Shown here piece by piece: positions 45,972 through 57,775 of a stretch of 64,000 nt of DNA; the first letter of the stretch is position 1, and the number at the start of each line of letters is the position of its first letter. Source of the stretch: Ophthalmolycus amberensis (lineage: Eukaryota; Chordata; Actinopteri; Perciformes; Zoarcidae); assembly GCA_024529925.1 (NCBI GenBank), contig JAFEUB010000909.1, positions 1,333,501-1,397,500 on the forward strand, written 5' to 3'. Position numbers and translations under genes: made by a program. A model generated the notes under the pieces. The model saw only the letters and a list, made by a program, of their open reading frames with translations, searched no databases and was not told where the DNA came from.

Positions 45972-46760
45972 TCAAAGGGGCATTCCAGTTATTTAATATT
46001 ACACTTAAATAAAGTTTGGGGACTAGCAAAGAAAAAAACATATCAAAATATATCCTGACTTTTAGTTTCTAATGTGGGAGAGCTTCCAAAATGCTATATC
46101 CTACAATTCCCATAATGCAACCCAATAGCATCTTCTATTATACTTCTAGCATGCAGCCATAATATGGCCATCAGCAGAATACGAGATTAGCCGTGGACAG
46201 ACACAGGGGTGGCCACTCACTCACTAATTCACTCACTCACTCACGGACACACACACGGGACCGATCACTTGATCCACCTGGCGGTGATAATTAACTAACA
46301 TTATCAAAAGAGTGGAAGAAGAAACAGTTTCGACGTTACGCCAAATACATCAATGTATTGTGCTGCAGAGATATCTACTGACAACCAGCAAGGTGCGACC
46401 CGTACTTTCTTGAAATACAACTTGAGCGACAGTGTGCCCTTAGTTCAGAGAACGAAGAAGTAGGGCTTGTCAATAATACATTCATATGCCTCGTCCTTCC
46501 CGCCATCAGAAGGCTGCTTTGCCGGGTGTCGAGGGTGCCACAGCTCAAGGAGACGTACACCAGTTGATCTGACCCCCAGCATATTGCCCCTACTACTTGC
46601 CGGACCAGTAAACTTTCTGTTGCTGCCGTCAGGTTAGACCCAGCACTCAACCAGCCCGCTCTGACTCCCGGCACCCTGGGTTTGTGCCTGCTGAATCGAG
46701 TTTCTGCATCCACTGACTAAGCGTCCGTTTCAAGCTGCCTGGTGTCGACTACATCCTGTT
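45972..46760 (-). mobile_element. transposon-derived block with a decayed minus-strand ORF
   Basis: The left part (AAAGGGGCATTCCAGTTATT, then TATCCTACAATTCCCATAATGC at 46097-46118) matches phrases of a high-copy teleost repeat known to me from memory. A degenerate (CTCA)n run lies at 46215-46244. The minus strand is open for 112 codons at 46713-46375 with balanced codon use, but the product (MDAETRFSRHKPRVP...) shows no transposase or reverse-transcriptase motif I can see. A possible right end with a shared AGGGGCATT lies near 47671-47680, which would make the element about 1.7 kb. Family unknown. Confidence 0.45.
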
Positions 46761-48960
46761 CTGATGGGGTGGTCTCCTGAACGCGGGGAGGACGAGTAGA
46801 AGGTGCGGGTCGTGAAAAAACAATCAAAGCGTACACAGACCATAAAGCCACCAGAACGTGGCAAAGTGAACACAACGATGGCTAAAGTAAACTACAGGCC
46901 CACACCACACCAGTTATTTTGACCAGCTTAAAGAATTTTTGCAGTTTGGTTGAACTTTGTGTATTCGTTTAAATTTTGATTGTATGGTACCAGTAGTAGA
47001 GCTGAAATGATATCCCCTATTTCCAGCAGCTGGCTAGGTACTACACTGCACCTATAACAATTATTTTTTTAATTCAGTACATTTATTAACAAGACAAACC
47101 AAGAATAGCCTCTACAAAGCCTAAACAAATAGAACATGCAGTTCACAAAACATCATGAGTGTGCCTGCGCAGATTGTGGGATACATCCAGATCCAGTTTA
47201 CCTGCCATAATCCAACTATAAATGCACATATTCAGGGATTAAGTCCATACATAATCAATCCAGGTACAACTTTATTAAACTACGTGGGCTCCGGGGTCGT
47301 GACCGACATACCACAGTGTGCAGACTGAAAGTCCACTTTGAGAGTCAGTGGTGCACTGCACGTATTATACTCAGAGAAAGAGCCATTGAGCCACAACTCT
47401 GATAACACGGAGAACACCTCAACCAACGAAGCCCTACTGCCGACTCAAACTGTGGAGGTCAAAGAGGAGAAACCCTGTTACACTCCGTCGCTCCATCGGG
47501 ATATCTCAGCATGTGTGTGTGTGCATGTATGTGTGAAAGGTGTGTGTCGGGCACTAGAAGGAGCATATAAAATCATCACACAGCACAGCACTCAGATATT
47601 ACATTGAGCTGCCCTTGCTCACATTTTCCACCGTCACTAACTCCAACACCTACAGGCCGATAGCCATGAAATAAAATGCCCCTATCAGAAGTCCTCATCT
47701 GTGCGATTCGCTTGAACTTAATGCCACTCTATTTTTCTGCATCCTCTGTTATGACAAGGGGCAGCTGACATGTAAAAAACTAAAAAACTTTATGGGACAA
47801 ATTAAATGTTTGAAACGTTATTTTTTTTACCATGTAAAAACTTTACCACATGCGTCGCATCTCTCTTGATTATTTATAGTGTTTTATATGTTTACATACA
47901 AATAAATTAGATGGAACAATTAAGTAAGAGCATCATGGCCGGAAAGGCCCAACATTAGCTGATTACACATGTTACACATCCTCCAGATGTAGACTGTTAT
48001 TTGTAAATGAGCTGTCATGATGTATTGTTTAAAGAAGTAGCTAAATCAATGACAGATATGGCCACAACTCTTGGATACAGCTGTATTTCCTCCAAAGATC
48101 AGAATATGGAGAATGCAATTATGAATTACTGAACCATTGTTTGCTGCGTTTACTCTGCAATAAAAATAATCCAGTAACAGAAATGTGTCTATAGGTTTAA
48201 CAGCAATATAATGCTGTTGCTAGTGTCAAATTTTTACACGATCTTGCAGTTAATCTTGCAGTTTCTGTGTTTTCATGGTGTCGTAATGAACACAACATCT
48301 GTGTGGATGTGTGTCTATGTGTGCTTGCGTTGGTTGTCTTTGTTTGCATCTGGCCTTGGCATGAAGGGGCCGGGAGGTTTGGTCAGAGAGGCGCTGGCTG
48401 ATGTCAGCTGGCCAGTGGGGATGCGGTTCAGTCGCATCCGATTGCCATCACAGGACGGTTTTGGCTCTACTCTGACGCGCTCGCGCTCAGTCTCCTGTCT
48501 CTCCATCCCATCCCCCTTCTTTCCTTAATGACTCCAGCCTCTTTGTCTGCCTCTATGTGTCTAGATGTGGATTTGTGTACTGATAATGCTTTAAAACCAA
48601 TTCATCACTCATTTTAGAATTACCTGACCAATTATTGTTGGTGTAATACCCTACTAACTAACAGTTACACACAAAGCCAGAGATTGAGAGCATTATCCGG
48701 TGTGATATGCAGGTGGTTCACAGCTCCAATTTCACACAAGCCAAAGTCTATTTACTTCAAGATGAGCCTGTTTTTTTTGCATTTTGAAACCATGGACCTC
48801 CATGATATCTATTCTGCTTCAATTAGCAACAGATGCCTCCTTGCACAGCGCTAACCCTAATTGTACGTGATGAGCAAAGCTAATCGGCCTGGTGCTGCCT
48901 GACCTTCCTACAGCTGTGAGGGGAAAGTTTTCCGACAGCCCCTTCTCAGACCCCATCCAA
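46761..48960. other. non-coding, first part possibly repeat-derived
   Basis: Positions 46,760-47,680 may belong to the preceding transposon block. A short TG-rich patch lies at 47515-47550. Positions 48,300-48,500 are GC-richer with open frames on both strands (48211-48528 plus, 48315-48506 minus) but no recognisable product. Positions 48,780-48,900 hold GCTTCAATTAGC and AGCTAATCGG motifs. Confidence 0.42.
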
Positions 48961-49839
48961 ATACACACACACACAGAATTTGCTCCCCAATATTTAAAAT
49001 CTAGGGTGGCTGAGGGTACCGGGGGCTAGCTTTGGTGACCGCAAATTAGTTGCTGTAATTGCATATCCCTCCCTGTGCCCATAATTTTTCAGGCCTGTTT
49101 GCTGCAGTGCGGAGAGTTTGTTTGTTTTGGTGTCAAGGCGATTTAGAATCAAAATGAGGACCTCCGGCGCACATGTGGACCCCCAAGCCAAATGGCAGCG
49201 CGATTGCCTTAAATAGCCCGACCTCATCCACTGCACATAGCGGTCCGGAGGGTGACAGCGATAAAGGTTGGGAGTAGAGAAGAACCAACTGTGTTCACTT
49301 AAGCATTTTGCCTTACTTTTGCTGCTGGTTAATACAAATAACCATGACCACTGCAAGAAATTCTAAGCCCCCTGTCAACAGTTTAACAACAGCTCTAATA
49401 CAATAAATATCTCAAAATCACTGGCATTTTCAAGGGCTCCTGACCAGCTGTGGTCCCCCGCACATAATCACAGTCACCACCTTGTGAATAAGTGTCCTGA
49501 GCACAATTAAATAACCTTTAAACTGTTCTTGGGGGACACTGCACGTCTTTGCATCAAGGTGGTGTTAGTTATCGTAAGACCTTGCATCACCACTGCCACT
49601 GGAGTCAACTGTTTTTATTCAGTGGTATATGTACCTTTTTATTACAGACAGACCGTGAAGTGGTTTCTACACTGTTCCTCCATCGTCAAGTTATTCAAAC
49701 ACCAATATCAACATCGCCCAAGATAGAAACCAGTTTGCCAAAAATGGAATTTCACAAAGTCTGGAGCTTATTGTTTTGCATTAAAAGTGGTAACTCTTCA
49801 AAAACCCTCAGGCTTATTGCAGAGGCTTATGCAGAGCTT
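48961..49839. other. non-coding, no recognised feature
   Basis: A short (CA)n lies at 48962-48975. The 120-codon minus frame at 48994-49356 is in mixed-composition DNA without start context, splice support or recognisable product. The two plus frames at 49529-49845 overlap in different frames. Confidence 0.42.
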
Positions 49840-50170
49840 ACATAAGTGTGCGAAGCAGAATAAGAGAGCTTTGTGTGCTTGTCGACCACCGGGCCAAAGG
49901 AGTAAGCCAGTGTTAGGCTGACTGAAAAGTGCAATTTTTCTTCAAAGACAATGACTTGCAGATGACTTTGCTCTCCTCAAAAATGTGCAAGCTAGCAAGC
50001 AACCGAACAAGCATAAATCACATTAATTAGCTTTGCAGCTGTGGTGCCGTCCTGTTGATGCCTTAGTGGCTTCAGCGAGATAAGAAATCCTGATGCCATA
50101 GTGTAAATACAAACAGCAAACCAAGATTGAACAACAAAGACCAATTAGTGGTTTGGGTTCATAATTTAGG
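49840..50170. promoter_or_regulatory. enhancer-like segment
   Basis: ACATTAATTAGCTTTGCAGC at 50020-50039 combines a homeodomain core with a TTTGCA half-site. AGACAATGAC and GACCAATTAGTGG lie on either side. The sequence is unique; regulation is inferred from motifs alone. Confidence 0.32.
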
Positions 50171-50531
50171 CTCATATTTAGATTAATTATACTCTTGAGG
50201 ATCTGAAAATAAACATTTGATTCAAACCTATCTTAATCAAAGACACTGAATTAGCTGAGTAAATCTTCTTTATCCTACGATTTAACTGTGATTTAATCTT
50301 GTTTAGCTCCTCTGAATAATTTATTGAGAAACATTTCAAAGTGTTGGATTTAAGCACCATTTAGATTAGTATAACTGCTTCTACTGTTACTCCACTCTGT
50401 CTCTTGACCTGCCCCTCAATCTGTACTGTTTAGATTACACTACTTGCAGAGATATTATGTAAATATGCAGTGTATAATTTAAGGAGAAAACAGACCCTGT
50501 TTGCTCTATTTATAGAAGAATGAAAAAAAAT
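50171..50531. other. AT-rich spacer
   Basis: AT-rich unique sequence (TTTAGATTAATTATAC near 50178) without repeats or open frames. Confidence 0.45.
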
Positions 50532-50625
50532 GACTCAAGCTAAAGTACTAATGTAAAAATGTACTTAAATAAAAGTAAGAAGTAGGTCAGTTAAATGTCC
50601 TGCATTACATTTAAAAAGGGAGTTG
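50532..50625 (-). mobile_element. fragment of the AAGTAC-type repeat, reverse orientation
   Basis: AAAGTACTAATGTAAAAATG, TTAAATAAAAGTAAG and TGTCCTGCATTACAT follow, in reverse complement, the right-hand portion of the repeat at 51016-51562. The copy is diverged and truncated. Confidence 0.45.
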
Positions 50626-51015
50626 TGTTATGGTGATATGACGCTACTGTAGAGTACGAAATAATTATAGATATACCTAAATGTCAAGGTATGCACACTA
50701 GTGGAGCACCATCAGCAACATGACCCCTTTTGTACTACAAATTCCAAACCTAACCCCCTCGAATTCCTGCTCAATCTTCTTAACTCTCAAGACTGTATAA
50801 CCAGTCTACTCAGCCACTCTGTCCCAGTATAACAAGTCCCATTGCGTCCCTCAAATTCATAAGTTGAGTGAAGTTCTACAGTCACATCGGGGATTGTTGT
50901 CACAAAAAGCAGAAACACACCTCACTAAAGGTAGACGTCACCGCTTGAGGATCCAAGATATACAGTAGCCTCATTTTATCTCATTTCTTCTGTTCCTATC
51001 CCACACAGTTTTTTC
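50626..51015. other. non-coding between repeat copies
   Basis: Mixed sequence without recognised motifs, lying between an inverted and a direct copy of the same repeat family. Confidence 0.4.
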
Positions 51016-51562
51016 ACAGTGGTAACGCACATTTACTCAAGTACTGTACAAAACTATTTTGGGGTACTTTTATTATATTTGAGTATTCATATAATGTTAC
51101 TTTATAGTTTTACTTCATTACATTTTGGAGGTAAATATTGTCCTTATTATTTCACAACATTCATTTGATACATTCAGTTACTAATTACTTTGCAGATTTA
51201 GATTATTAATAAAAAATATAAATCAACTGATGAATTCGGATTTATTATTGTAATTGTAGGTTAGATTCAGCAGTAATTAAATAGAATTATCTCCTCCTTT
51301 AAGCGCTGCAACATTAAAGTAAACACATTATGCATAAATAATTATAATCCAATCATTTTATATATATTATTTAAACATTGGACCATTCTGCATGATGAGT
51401 ACTTTAAGTATAGTTTGATGCTAATACATCTTATACTTTTACTTCAGTTCTATTTTGAATGCATGGGTTTTACTTGTAACAAAATATTTTCTACACTGTG
51501 ATATTGCTACTTTTACTTTTGTAAAACTTTTGTAAAATACCTGACTACGTCTCCCACCACTT
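51016..51562 (+). mobile_element. near-complete copy of the teleost AAGTAC-type repeat
   Basis: The left end CAGTGGTAACGCACATTTAC is followed by CTCAAGTACTG, GGGGTACTTTTATTATATTT, ACTTCATTACATTTTGGAGG, TACATTCAGTTACTAATTAC, CCATTCTGCATGATGAGTAC, TTGAATGCATGGGTTTTACT, TATTGCTACTTTTACTTTTG and the right end TCTCCCACCACT, in the order of a very abundant teleost repeat. The ends CAGTGGT and ACCACT are imperfectly inverted, as in a non-autonomous DNA transposon. No coding capacity. Three partial relatives lie elsewhere in the window. Confidence 0.65.
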
Positions 51563-51595
51563 TTATCATTTCTTTTGTATTCTGTAACGGACGCG

Positions 51596-51660
51596 ACTTG
51601 AAATGTAGCGAAGTACAAAGAAAAGTACTCCAGTAAAAGTAAAATAATTCGTCATTGTAC
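51596..51660. mobile_element. small AAGTAC-type repeat fragment
   Basis: AATGTAGCGAAGTACAAAGA and GTACTCCAGTAAAAGTA resemble another portion of the same repeat class and directly follow the larger copy. It could be a nested or rearranged part of it. Confidence 0.4.
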
Positions 51661-53559
51661 AAGTCATGCAGTAATATAGCTAAACAGATTTAATACCAAC
51701 TTTTGTACTTATACAGTATATACTTACAAACCTGAATCTATAGACATACTGCAATACAATTTGATTTTTTCACGAGTTGTAATCGTTTTGCAGTAGAACA
51801 GTAAAAGCTTGGCAATTTGGGGTTTGGAGCTGCTGGCACGCAAGTGACATTAAAGCATAACAATATAGTTGCAAGATGATTTCTGGTGAAGGCAGTGCTA
51901 AACACCAAAGCAACACATTTTTTATCACTAAAGCTGTTGCCAAAAACCACAAAAACAAGAATCTTGAAAAAAAATATGGACTTCATTTATCACTTTAAAC
52001 AAGTGGTATACCACCCATGTGACAGCATGTTTTCCTTAAGTTATACATTTTTTTGTTAGAACTTTCTGGATGTCTTACTAAGGGTTGAGTGGAGCAAAGT
52101 AGGATTAGCTCTTAACGGACTGAATCTGACTTTTGATGACCGCAGTGATTGAGTCATAATGATAAAGAGGAGTACACTCAAAACCTCTGAAGTCCACCAC
52201 TGAATTAAACCTGCTCTACTGTGTTCTTCACACCGTTAAGCTTTCTGGGCTTGACTGCTAACATTGCAATGTATTGTGCTAATCGACACATGCCAAGGGA
52301 CTATTTCACACAGGGGGAATATTTCAACTGGCTCACATGTTAATGCATGTCTAAATGGAGCCTGGGCACACACTGCTCATGACCGTGTCCTTTGGGCAGC
52401 ACAGTTAAACACCACATTCACCACTGCTGGTCGGGACCCCGACCACCATGGCCGCTGAAATTCTCAGTGGTCAAAGTTTTCTTTTTTTCCCATTGTGCTA
52501 CAGCAAAATATATATAAGATGATTATGAGAATAACAGATTGTTCCAGTGAAAGCAAAGCATAAATCGTATCAAGTGAAACCTTATAGAGTTATAGTTTGT
52601 TCAACAATAGTTAAACTTTTGGCACAAATAGTTTGAAAGGGGCCATCTGCCAATAAACCAAAATTGTGGAAATAGTCGTTTGATTTTTCTCATAACCCTC
52701 CTTCTTCTGGCAGATGGCTATCAGACATGTGCATCACGTCTGAGCAGAACAAGGCAGGGTGGTAACATTGGGTTGAGATGGTTTGGGCCCCGACCATGTG
52801 CTGATGATATCATTATCTAGTTGTAACCCTGATCAGCGCCATGTGTTTGTGGTAATGCTGCATGCAACAAAACAGAAAGGGTTCATTGCCTCCATGGTGA
52901 AAATACAAACATAAAAGCAAAGTTTTACTAAAATGAAACATTTTCAACACTAAAACGCTTAACATGGACAGTAAATGAATGTCTTTACATGCGTCTGATG
53001 TTAATAGTGATACAGTTCAAAGTGGCGGCTGTGAGCTAGTCATTGGGGCACGCTCAGATGCACTAACTTGCACTAAAAGACATCCACAGCCGAGCTGAAT
53101 TACAACACACACACAGAAGGAGAAAAGAAAACATTTAACGAAATTTAGGTTATTTCTTAAAGTAACCACCAAGATCAATGATCAACCTCGACCACTTTTC
53201 TGCAACTTGCAGCCAAAAGAAGAATGCCCTTCCTTACTTAATCTTAGCAGCATTTATGTTCCCGTCAAATGTATCTAGCAAAAAACACAAGTAGTCTATG
53301 ACCATAATTTATAGGAGACAGGGGTGGACACTAATGGTGACTTAACTTTACGAAGCACCACCCTTTGTTTGTTTGCGTAGTGCCATCTGAGACACTCTTT
53401 AGAATTGGGTAGCATCAGGTATCTCCTCACTGCTCCTCTGTATCTTCCAAGGTGTTTATCGGTGGAGGTAATTAGTTAATATTGATGTGTTTGTGTGCTT
53501 TCATATGTGTGTGGTGGGGTTTTGTTTAAATGGGACTATTGAGTGAACTTGTGTATGTA
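51661..53559. other. non-coding, AT-leaning, no recognised feature
   Basis: Unique DNA without microsatellites. The 82-codon minus frame at 51738-51986 and its overlapping partner are in different frames and probably chance. Confidence 0.5.
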
Positions 53560-53800
53560 GCGATCTGAGATGAGTCTTGAAATCTTCGAGGTAATTGTGC
53601 CACGTACACATGCTGTTCTATGTTGATTAGTGTATTGTTTCCTAACCAGCATGCCATGAGTCACTTATGAAAGGGCTGTGTTAAGTCATAATGAAGAAAG
53701 TGCTGCGGATGTGATTTACAATGCTTCATAAGCGTAATTAATACAGGCCTTAATGATGTTAAGTGTAGCAAAGCTTCTAACACCCTTTGTAGAATTCATG
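53560..53800. promoter_or_regulatory. enhancer-like segment
   Basis: GTTGATTAGTG, AAGTCATAATGAAG, GCGTAATTAATACAGG (about 53734-53749) and CTTAATGATG in unique sequence give a homeodomain-rich profile. Not otherwise supported. Confidence 0.28.
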
Positions 53801-53832
53801 ACCCCTGAGTCGTCATTCTTCTTCTTTTCCAG

Positions 53833-53946
53833 TCGACATTCCCTCCAGTATTCATGTTTCCTCTGCTGGGAAAGTCGCTGTTGCCACAGAGATGGAGCAG
53901 AAAAACATCTTTCTTTGGAAGCAGCCGAGAAACAGATGAACGTTAA
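53833..53946 (+). CDS. very weak candidate terminal exon
   Basis: A good acceptor (TTCTTCTTTTCCAG, AG at 53831-53832) is followed by 37 open codons and a TAA at 53944-53946, then AATAAA at 54033-54038. The neighbouring frame is also open, to 54037, so the reading frame is ambiguous. The arrangement acceptor, short ORF, polyadenylation signal is what a last exon would show, but each part is common by chance. Confidence 0.12.
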   Translation, partial: STFPPVFMFPLLGKSLLPQRWSRKTSFFGSSRETDER

Positions 53947-54038
53947 AGACGATCCACCCGACCCAGGCGACTTCTTATGTTCAAAGCTCTTTGTCTTTCA
54001 CACATCTCTCCTCCTCCATTTATTTCATTCAAAATAAA

Positions 54039-55549
54039 AATTTCAGCAGTGGAGGATTAATAGTTATGTTCTTAGAGTTCTGCTTTTTTTCCCGCTTTGT
54101 CTTCGAGGTACAAGCAGCAACATGTGCTTGAGGTCATAAATACCAGATATATATATATAGCAGATGTTGAATTAGTCAATATTTTGAGCAAATGGCCTGC
54201 TAATTTACAAGCTTAGAAAACCGCAGTGATAATCATGAACCAGTTTGTTCATCTGCAGTAAATGCTAATCTGGGCTGAACTCAAAGAAACATTAAAAAAC
54301 GTGATCTCATCGTGCCAATGATGGCTGTAATATCTTTCTAAAAGTCCCCATGCGCTCTGCCAGCGGTGGTGCCTGTGCTCTAAAAATGTCAGTCACACTG
54401 AAGAGGTTAACCCCAGCCCTATAAGAGAGATGATGGAATATTACACAAATAGACGGACTGTATCTGATCCCAGCTCAGCATGTTGTAAGACCATCCCATT
54501 CCAATCTTGCCTGTCTGTCACCTCATTAAAAATACAAAGAGGGTAAAGAAGGGCCAGTCCTGAGCAATCTGCGTTAAAGCTGCCAGTGAATGCAGCAGTG
54601 TTAATGTCATTTAATGCTGTTTCATCTGAAAAGCCACATTAGAGTCAGATTTAGTAATCTGGGTTTGCCCATGCTCGTCTGTATGATGTCATTATGCTAA
54701 ACTGACCTTTACAGCCAGATTAGGAGGGGTGGAGGGAATAGAAGGAGGCTTTGGGAAGGGAATTAACAAGAAATGAAAAATGGTGTATTTTGGCATATGG
54801 ATGATGAAGTATTCAGCAGCATTTTTATCCTAAGTAACATCGACTACAAATCAGAATGAGTGTGGCAATATGCCTCTTTGTGGGTTGATCAGCTCATACA
54901 TGTCTTTAAATTAATGTTTAGCTCTTTCAGGAATTCCTGGTGTCAAAGTTGGATCTTTTTTTTTAGACCTCCATAAGCTCAGCAAGGTTTCAAGATTCTT
55001 TTCAGCCTCCCTGCAGTAGGATTCTTGTTCTCTTTACATTTAGGCGACGTCTATCAATAAGAGCTGCTGCACAGACTGTACTGAGACGAGGAGGTTTAGC
55101 AAACTCAGCAATCCCCCACTTCCAAACTTGTGGAACAGAATTGGCAGTCAGATACAGTTCTCTTGACCTTTTACCCTAAATCACACCAGGTAGACACAAA
55201 GGTGGCGAGAGTGAAAAAGGATTAATAAACCCAGTGTTAATCTTAAAGTTGTGCTCATATTGATCATCCAGGGAAGTTAGAGCTCTCTGAGATCTCTGAA
55301 GATAGATAGAGCTGTTGACTGCAGTTGCAGCTTCCCCCCCCCTCTATCCATCACTCCATATTTGGGCCGTACACATCTTGGCCACTTTACCCTGGTTTAG
55401 CCTCACATAGGGGAGTGAAAAGAGACATTTACACACACAAAAAAAGGGAGGGAGACATTACATGAAAATGTTTTACTGTGACGCTGCTCAGCTTTAGTGG
55501 TGTTGAATTACTGGGTGGTGAACTTACTGCCTGCCCTGTTGGCACAAGC
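54039..55549. other. non-coding, partly enhancer-like unique DNA
   Basis: A short (AT)n lies at 54146-54159. Positions 54,170-54,300 and 54,580-54,790 are unique with AATTAGTCAATATT, CAGATTTAGTAATC and TCATTATGC motifs and might be regulatory. No coding sequence is supported. Confidence 0.45.
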
Positions 55550-55560
55550 GGGGGGGGGGG
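55550..55560 (+). repeat. G homopolymer, 11 bases
   Basis: An uninterrupted G run following GGCACAAGC. Confidence 0.9.
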
Positions 55561-56258
55561 TTCCCTTTGCTCTCTCCTCCTGGTGGCTTAAGACGGGAGG
55601 TTTCACTCTGATGAAGGTGTCTGTCGGGCAAAAGGGGAAGACACATTACGTCCCAGCTGAGCATTGACACATCAACACTGGCTTCACTCAAACAGCCCCG
55701 AGGTATTGGCGCTGAGGAGCTGAATGAAGAGAGGGAAGGGTTGCATACAGGCTATAGGAGGCAGAGGACTAGAAGTACATGTATGTATACATGTTAGAAA
55801 AAGCCATGAAATAACTGTCAAAAAGTTGGCACTGAAACTGACAACTTGTATTCTAGTTATTACACTCATCAGGTGTTTAAGCATGTCAACGACATGAGAC
55901 ACATGAATGAGACACTTTCATAACCACTCCATACACCTGACACACACCCAAGCACGTTTTTACCTACAGGCACTAAATGCTTCTCTTGTCAGGTGTAGTT
56001 CCTGCTCCGCTGACATGATAAGCACTCACTGCACAGGGGGGCAGATTCACCTTACACTTCCTTATCATGTCATTATCACAATGTCATGTCATTATCATAA
56101 TGACTATCATGTTATGGTCTTCCAGCGAGAAAGTAATTGATGGGTCAGCTAAACTCATCTCTGAGGAGAAGGCGTCCCGTTGTTGGTGATCCCTGAGAAA
56201 TTGCCCAGTGAGCATGTTTGCTACGCGCGTGTGACCGAGATGTGACTGTCAACTAACA
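55561..56258. other. non-coding with a 19-bp tandem duplication
   Basis: TCATGTCATTATCACAATG at 56065-56083 is repeated with one change at 56084-56102 and followed by a partial third copy. Everything else is unique and without coding evidence. Confidence 0.55.
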
Positions 56259-56270
56259 GGGGGGGGGGGG
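56259..56270 (+). repeat. G homopolymer, 12 bases
   Basis: An uninterrupted G run followed by AGGGGCACC. Confidence 0.9.
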
Positions 56271-56984
56271 AGGGGCACCTTTGATTGCAGGGTAAAACTG
56301 CAAAACATCTGTGCTTCAGACAAGATAGCAAAACAGAGCAATCTCCCGCAGACGGGGGAAAGAGACGGCTCCAGTGAAAACATAAAACATCCAAGCACGT
56401 TTGTCTCCTTTTCCTTGGCCCTGTGGGACTTTGCTAAAATGAGTGCACGTTTCCTTCAGCGCTGGTAAATGGAGCGCCTCCATCCTCCAGCAGGGCCCCC
56501 GTGCCCCTCTATAACGGCCAATCTCCTCTTCAATTGGGCCTGTCATGGCTGGAAGCTGGACCAACATTCAGAAACCATTTGTTTGAGATAGTTTGCATGC
56601 ATCAGCGTGTGTCTATTGGAATGACACATTTCTGTGTGAAAGCATGTGTTGTATTTGTAGGTGTGGAAAGAAGAATATTAAACAATGACGACAGGCAGGT
56701 AAAAGACGCATCAGATTCTTAAGCTTTGTACCTGCATAACATTATTCCGTTTGAGTCACAGTTTATTTTGTCATGCCAAGCCTGGATGTTTTCTGTCACT
56801 CTGTCTAAACAATCAGTAAATGTGCTGTGAAAAAGTTTCTCTTTCACCTCTTGTCACAGACGTACTCTGTGAAGCCAGCAGTAGTGTCTCAGCAAAGATC
56901 AGAGTGACAGAGACAGCGACAGCAGAGGGAGTGACAGTCATGGGGACGGGAACCCTTCCACGCTCAGTGCTCGTGCACTATTCC
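56271..56984. other. non-coding, no recognised feature
   Basis: The minus frame at 56316-56567 (83 codons) and plus frame at 56501-56722 show no recognisable product. No repeat is present. Confidence 0.45.
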
Positions 56985-57240
56985 ATCATTAGCCAATGAA
57001 GCCCTCATAAAAGTGAGTTATGTGCCACGAGGGGAGGTTCCATATGGCACAAGTGATCCAGAAAGGCAACGTGTCGCAAAAGGACCCCCAGAGCCCAACA
57101 AGTCAGCTTTTACAGGGGCCTCCCTCCCTGTCATTAATTGATTTTAATAACAGGCTGCCGAGGGGGCAGAATGCTCTCATTCATTGGGCTGATGGGGCTT
57201 TTCCCAGGTCCCTCAGCGAACACTGCAGCACTTAGAGCTG
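56985..57240. promoter_or_regulatory. enhancer-like segment
   Basis: CATCATTAGCCAATGAAGCC near 56985-57004 and CATTAATTGATTTTAATAAC near 57132-57151 lie in unique mixed-composition DNA. The 71-codon plus frame at 57020-57235 has no recognised product; an exon cannot be excluded. Confidence 0.3.
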
Positions 57241-57289
57241 TTTGTTTGGATTGCCTCTAGTGTGTGTGGCTCTCAGACCGGCTCGGTTA

Positions 57290-57425
57290 CTCAGTCAGAC
57301 ACATACTCAATGTCCCAGCCGTTCAGTTGCTCGCTCACTCAAACATTTGTTCATTTACCAGCTCAATAATTTCTTCACTCAATCACTGGCCTAGTCATTT
57401 ATACACTCATTTATTCATTCTTCCT
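57290..57425 (+). repeat. degenerate CACTCATT-type minisatellite region
   Basis: Loose repeats of CTCACTCA, TTCATTTA, CACTCAATCA and CATTTATTCATTC without a constant period; an old tetranucleotide repeat that has decayed. Confidence 0.45.
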
Positions 57426-57762
57426 TGTGCGCTCACCAAGGGCTATCATGGTTTAAGGTTCATGGGAACATGATCAGTGTCTTATAGGTCATGTTACCTC
57501 AGAGTACTACTCCACCATGTCTGAAGCAGTAGTTTTTACTGGGGGAACACAAAGAATAATATATCAGCAATACTTTCATCTAAAACTTAAAAGTAGTCTC
57601 CGCATTACATTAGATGGTGTCGTTCGAGGGAGGGGGGTCCTTCTTTTAGCCAGCCTCCATTCACGCCGTTGCTTCAGTCATTACACAGACTCAAAGTGAA
57701 AAATCCCTCATTTTGCATATTTTTACTCTTTACTTTGATTGTTCAGCAGTCTGACTGAAGCT
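57426..57762. other. non-coding, no recognised feature
   Basis: Unique sequence leading up to a G homopolymer; only a 60-codon chance frame. Confidence 0.45.
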
Positions 57763-57775
57763 GGGGGGGGGGGGG
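57763..57775 (+). repeat. G homopolymer, 13 bases
   Basis: An uninterrupted G run in GAAGCTGG...GGCTG. Confidence 0.92.

Noticed and set aside
48994..49356. 120-codon minus-strand frame
   Set aside because: No recognisable product, and no convincing splice or start context.
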